Below are positions 19,144 through 22,273 of a DNA stretch of 22,273 nt, piece after piece (position 1 is the stretch's first letter; each line of letters starts with the position of its first letter). The stretch is taken from positions 2,463,913 through 2,486,185 of the forward strand of contig NW_009242976.1 of assembly GCF_000388065.1 (NCBI RefSeq). The letters run 5' to 3'. Made by a program: the position numbers and the translations under genes. The notes below the pieces were generated by a model, which was not told where the DNA came from, did not search any database, and saw only the letters and a list, made by a program, of their open reading frames with translations. Source of the DNA: Fonticula alba. Lineage: Eukaryota > Opisthokonta > Rotosphaerida > Fonticulaceae.

Positions 19144-20366
19144 AGACCAGCGGGGGAGGGTGGCAGCCGGAATGGTGCTGTGCGTCTCGCCTGCGATCCG
19201 GGGCGTATGCGGAGCCCAGCATGCCGTCGGCGCATGGCCGTGCGCCGGCGAGCATCCCAGACCTCCTTTCTTGTGTGTCGGCCGGTATCTTTCTCTATTC
19301 TGCTCCCTGGCCAATGGTCTGCATCTCATTCGGATGGGATGCGCGTAGGCGGCGGGGCTTTTCCTGGGCACACATGCGCCGGCTGTGAGCGGGTCCCTGC
19401 TTGGGGCAGTGGGATGATGGCTATGGTGCGCGCATATGGGCGAGCTCCAAGCCGGGCGAGGTGAGAAGGTGGGTCGGTTGCACTGGCTACCACTCTGCCC
19501 CGCCGAGGCACAAGACCCCGCGCGATGTGACGGACAAGCCGGCGGGGAGAAAAGGAGAACCCCCTGCAGAGGCAGGCAACTGCGCGGGTATTGGTGCGCC
19601 AGTCGCGCCCCGCACACGGACCATCTTGTCCACGGTTCTTCGGGCGCGCGACGACCGTCGGGAAGGCGCACACGTCAAGCGGCACCAGCCCGAGCGCCGG
19701 GCACACTTGGCGCGCGCGTGCACGCCGGGGGCAGGCGGGTTCTCTTCGGGGATCGCCAATGAGAGGGGCGCTTCCTCGCGCCCGGGGGAGGCTACTCCGC
19801 CGAGGGCGGGAGAAGCAAAGGCGCCGCGCTTCCGGCGGCCGTGTGCTGGTGGAGGGTGGCCCTGGCGTGATGCCGATGTGCGCCGCCTTCTGCCTCCCTG
19901 TCAGAGAACCGCACGTCTTCTGGCCCGTGGGCCCTGATCGGCCGCGGGGCCGAGCCCATGAGGCGCGCGGTGCGTCGCCGACCGTGGGAGCAGCAGGAGG
20001 CGAGTGCAAGGTCTGGGGGGCGAGCCAAGGAGGGGCAAGAGAAGGGAGGCCGCATGTGTCTGGGTGTGCGCTCTGCTCGTGCACAGGGGCGCGGCTGCCC
20101 TTCAGACGGCCCGCCCCGCTGAATTACACCTGTCTTTGTGAGTTAAGCACGTGGACGAAACACATCATGCACAGAAAATGTCTTTTGGCCGCGAGAAAGG
20201 TGAATTTATATCTCTTGATCATGCGAACCGAAATGGCCCATGAACGGACCGCTGGCTGGTGGGCTTCTTTGCGGCTCGGGTGTGAATCATTTCTCGGCGC
20301 GGGGCGCATGCACGGAGCCTCTTCTGGCGCATGGCAACCTCCCCCCTCCCCCTTTCCTCCCTTGCT

Positions 20367-20406
20367 CCCCCCCCCCCCATGTCTCTCTCTCTCTCTCTCT
20401 CTCTCT
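20367..20406 (+). repeat. C12 followed by (CT)n microsatellite
   Basis: Twelve C (20367-20378), then ATG, then a CT dinucleotide run to 20406. Preceded by more C/T-rich sequence from 20339. It may be a promoter-type pyrimidine tract or a plain microsatellite. Confidence 0.9.
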
Positions 20407-20451
20407 TCCTCTGAGCTCTCCGCGGACGGACGTGCGCGTGTCGAACCCCCT

Positions 20452-20470
20452 GCCAGCCAGCCAGCCAGCC
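20452..20470. repeat. Short (CCAG)n tandem repeat
   Basis: Between four and five tandem copies of CCAG in GC-rich DNA. Confidence 0.8.
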
Positions 20471-20814
20471 GGCCTGGCCCGAGTCGCGCGACCGGCGGGG
20501 CGACTGCGTTCCGGCTGGCGGGTGGATTGCTGGGCAGGCCCGGTTTACCGGGGGGGTGGCCTGCCTACCAAAGTTCGCTGCTGGCGTATGCCCCCTCTCG
20601 GGGTCCGGTCCTCCCGTGCGGCCAGCAGGAGGCCGCCTGCACCCGGCCTCTCTCGGTTTGATCCGGAGCCGCTGGGCGCTTGGTTGCAACGCCCGGAACG
20701 TGCTGTGCCCCGTGGGTTCCCCGATTGACTCGGCGTGTGGGTCTGCCGGTTCCCCGGCTCTCTGTCCCTGGGAAGGTACACACATGCGTGTGCGGTGAAA
20801 GGGGTGCCCTTTGC

Positions 20815-20842
20815 GGGGGGGGGGGGGGGGGGGGGGGGGGGG
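20815..20842 (+). repeat. Poly-G tract, 28 G
   Basis: A pure run of 28 G, the second longest in the window; able to form G-quadruplex structures. Confidence 0.95.
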
Positions 20843-21708
20843 CGAGAGTGGATACGGTGTCTGCGTCGTCTCTGCCGGTGGGGGGCCGACCCACGGCCGC
20901 AGGGGGAGGGCATCACGCCGACACGCGCGGGAGAAGCCCCCCTGCTGTTGGTTCCTCGGGCCGGGTGTGTTTGTCTCTTCACCGTGTCCGTCCCTGTGCG
21001 GGGTCCCCCCCTGGCACTTGGTTCCCTGGCCGCGGGGTCGCGATGTCCCCTGTGGTGCGCCGATCGGCTGTCGGGATCCGGCCAATTTCCCTGGCCCCCG
21101 GTGGCGGGGAAGATGGTCTGCGGGTTCGGGGGGTTCCCGTCCTGGCGGGCGGTGGCCACCGGTTGTCCGTTTGCCATTCACAAATACGCGGGGCACTTTG
21201 CAAAAGCTTCGCGCGGCCCGTCTCACCGCAGGGCGGGCCAACACGGCGTGGCTTTTCCCCGTGAGGGTCTCTCCTGGCCTTTCGGAAGGCGGACAGATGT
21301 TGCGGTGGTGTGTTATTGCGATCCGTCGTGGCCCCCACGTTGCCCCTCTCGACACTTCCTCCCCGGGGGCCGTTGGTGTCCGATGGCGAGCGGGGAAGGC
21401 GCATCCCGAGCCGCGCCGGCCCTGGCCCCGGGCAATTCTCCGGATAGCCGGCGGAACCCCTTCTCCCGAGTATGGTGTTGGGTGTTTCTGTGTGCGTGTG
21501 CGGGGGGCATTTTCTTTTGCATCCCCGCCGAGTTGGGGGGGGACTGCCTGTTGCGCGAGGCAGCTCTCCTGGTCGTGGGCCGGTGCGACGGCGTGCGGTG
21601 GTTTGGCGGCGCCGGGAGCATGATTGTCCTGTGGGTTTCTGCGGGAGGAAAAGCAGCAGCCAAATCCTGTCTTCTGGCAAGGGGAGGGTGCGCTGAAGTC
21701 GTGCCGGG

Positions 21709-21728
21709 TCTCTCTCTCTCTCTCTCTC
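21709..21728 (+). repeat. (TC)n tract
   Basis: About ten TC units followed by CCCTCCTCATCATG. Pyrimidine tracts of this kind also precede the 3790 gene, so it may belong to the promoter or leader of the frame starting at 21970. Confidence 0.85.
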
Positions 21729-21969
21729 CCTCCTCATCATGGGTGCGGTCCCCGCTCGCTCCTCCGTCCCTGGCCCTTGGGTTCGTCTTTTCGCGAGTGC
21801 CACCTTTTGGCCTGGGCCTCCCTTGGCCGGCTGGCTCGTGGTGCTTGCTTCTCTCCCAGCCTTCCTCTGTGCATGTCCTTGCGAGGCAGTGGGTCTCGGC
21901 TGTGGCCGTGCCAGGCACCTGACAAGACCGACGCCAAAACTAGTCACTCGGCCTCCTCGCCCCGAAAAA

Positions 21970-22273
21970 ATGGAGCCAGGTGGGGTTCTCCCTCTCTTGC
22001 CCGTGGCCGAAGTTCACGCCCTCGGCGGAGGCGGGCAGGCTGGTGACACAGGCCAGCCCCTCGATCTGCCCCCGCTGGTGCTGATCCGCGTGCTGGCCAT
22101 CGGACGCCCCTTCGCCGGGTTTTTCCGCTCTTTCACTGCACTCGCGCACCGGGCCATGGTATCGGCACGCCGGCACCGGTGCACGAGGACATTCCCGGAG
22201 ATCCTCGTGGATGCGTGTGCCGGTCATCTTCCCCGGTCATCACTGGGGCTGGGCTTGGGGGGCAGGGGGATCG
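21970..22273 (+). CDS. 5' part of an unrecognised, possibly F-box-like protein, cut by window end
   Basis: An ATG at 21970 with A at -3 (GAAAAAATGG) opens 101 codons with no stop before the window ends. After a Gly-rich start (about residues 1-28) comes PLDLPPLVLIRVLAIG, which resembles the first helix of an F-box (LPxEVLxxVL), followed by FAGFFRSFTALAHRAMVSARR, which could be the next helices, then TFPEILVDACAG. F-box proteins link substrates to SCF ubiquitin ligases. The match is short and lacks the usual Trp, so it is tentative. The competing minus-strand frame 21940-22227 has a less protein-like composition. A TC tract lies 240 bases upstream. Confidence 0.5.
   Translation, partial: MEPGGVLPLLPVAEVHALGGGGQAGDTGQPLDLPPLVLIRVLAIGRPFAGFFRSFTALAHRAMVSARRHRCTRTFPEILVDACAGHLPRSSLGLGLGGRGI

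Larger units (their letters stand above)
19144..21969. other. GC-rich, no supported gene
   Basis: Minus-strand frames at 19326-20084 and 18925-19671 contain scattered Cys (ACPRRARARQVCPAL, GSCASAGQSGSQC) and could be an ectodomain remnant of the adjacent kinase, but spacing is not diagnostic. A less GC-rich patch at 20120-20290 could be regulatory. The plus frame 20735-21922 is Gly/Arg/Pro-rich, runs through a poly-G tract and is not believable as protein. CT tracts at 20382-20406 and 21709-21728 resemble leaders; the latter lies 240 bases before the start at 21970. Confidence 0.4.

Noticed and set aside
20735-21922. 395-codon plus-strand frame, and long minus frames at 20219-21355 and 20979-21947
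   Set aside because: They overlap each other, pass through simple repeats and show no domain or natural residue mix.
1-22273. tRNA, rRNA, CRISPR array, insertion sequence, retroelement or viral genes
   Set aside because: I saw no cloverleaf with both internal promoter boxes, no regularly spaced repeats, no transposase or polymerase motif, and no terminal repeats. A covariance-model and profile search would settle this.

Overview
The window looks like nuclear DNA of a GC-rich eukaryotic microbe. Genes are sparse. There is no operon packing and no bacterial ribosome-binding sites. Pyrimidine-rich tracts precede gene starts, one gene has a metazoan/fungal-type polyadenylation signal, good GTATGT and GTAAGC donor sites occur, and microsatellites and very long G homopolymers are frequent. 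The mixture of kinase-like and furin-like cysteine-rich sequence resembles what I know of GC-rich opisthokont protists such as nucleariid relatives (Fonticula). That placement is a guess, not something the sequence proves.

Layout. Bases 1-3300 are mixed-composition DNA with no convincing gene: one weak interrupted reading frame, a poly-G tract, a (CA)n tract and a pair of CCAAT boxes. At 3378-4734 there is a well-formed gene: TATA box, CT-rich leader, then a 314-codon frame for an unrecognised helical protein. Its true start may lie in an upstream mini-exon. From 4735 to about 8100 there is a GA microsatellite, a palindromic TATA element and TC-rich tracts, but no gene I can support.

From about 8.1 to 15.2 kb the DNA is strongly GC-rich. 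It holds what I read as decayed receptor-type genes. On the minus strand (about 12.16 to 9.8 kb) there are furin-like, growth-factor-receptor-type cysteine repeats broken by frameshifts, interrupted by a giant G tract and an assembly gap at 10027-10036. On the plus strand (about 14.4 to 15.15 kb) there is a protein-kinase catalytic domain scattered over three frames. An AT-rich island at 12.19-12.26 kb lies between the two and could have been a shared promoter. A perfect 30-bp palindrome sits at 13463-13492.

At 16473-17570 (minus) there is a second clean gene of moderate composition for an unrecognised protein. It has a poly(A) signal, and its coding frame continues upstream of the first ATG. 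At about 19.03 to 18.07 kb (minus) there is a second, tyrosine-kinase-like catalytic domain with degraded HRD and DFG motifs and a likely intron carrying a poly-C tract. Bases 19.1-21.95 kb show microsatellites and no supportable gene. At 21970 an open frame, possibly F-box-like, begins and runs off the window end.

Overall, two or three apparently intact housekeeping-like genes flank a block of broken receptor-kinase and cysteine-repeat sequence. I cannot tell from sequence alone whether the breaks are true decay, unrecognised short introns, or assembly errors at homopolymers. This decides how the middle of the window should be read.
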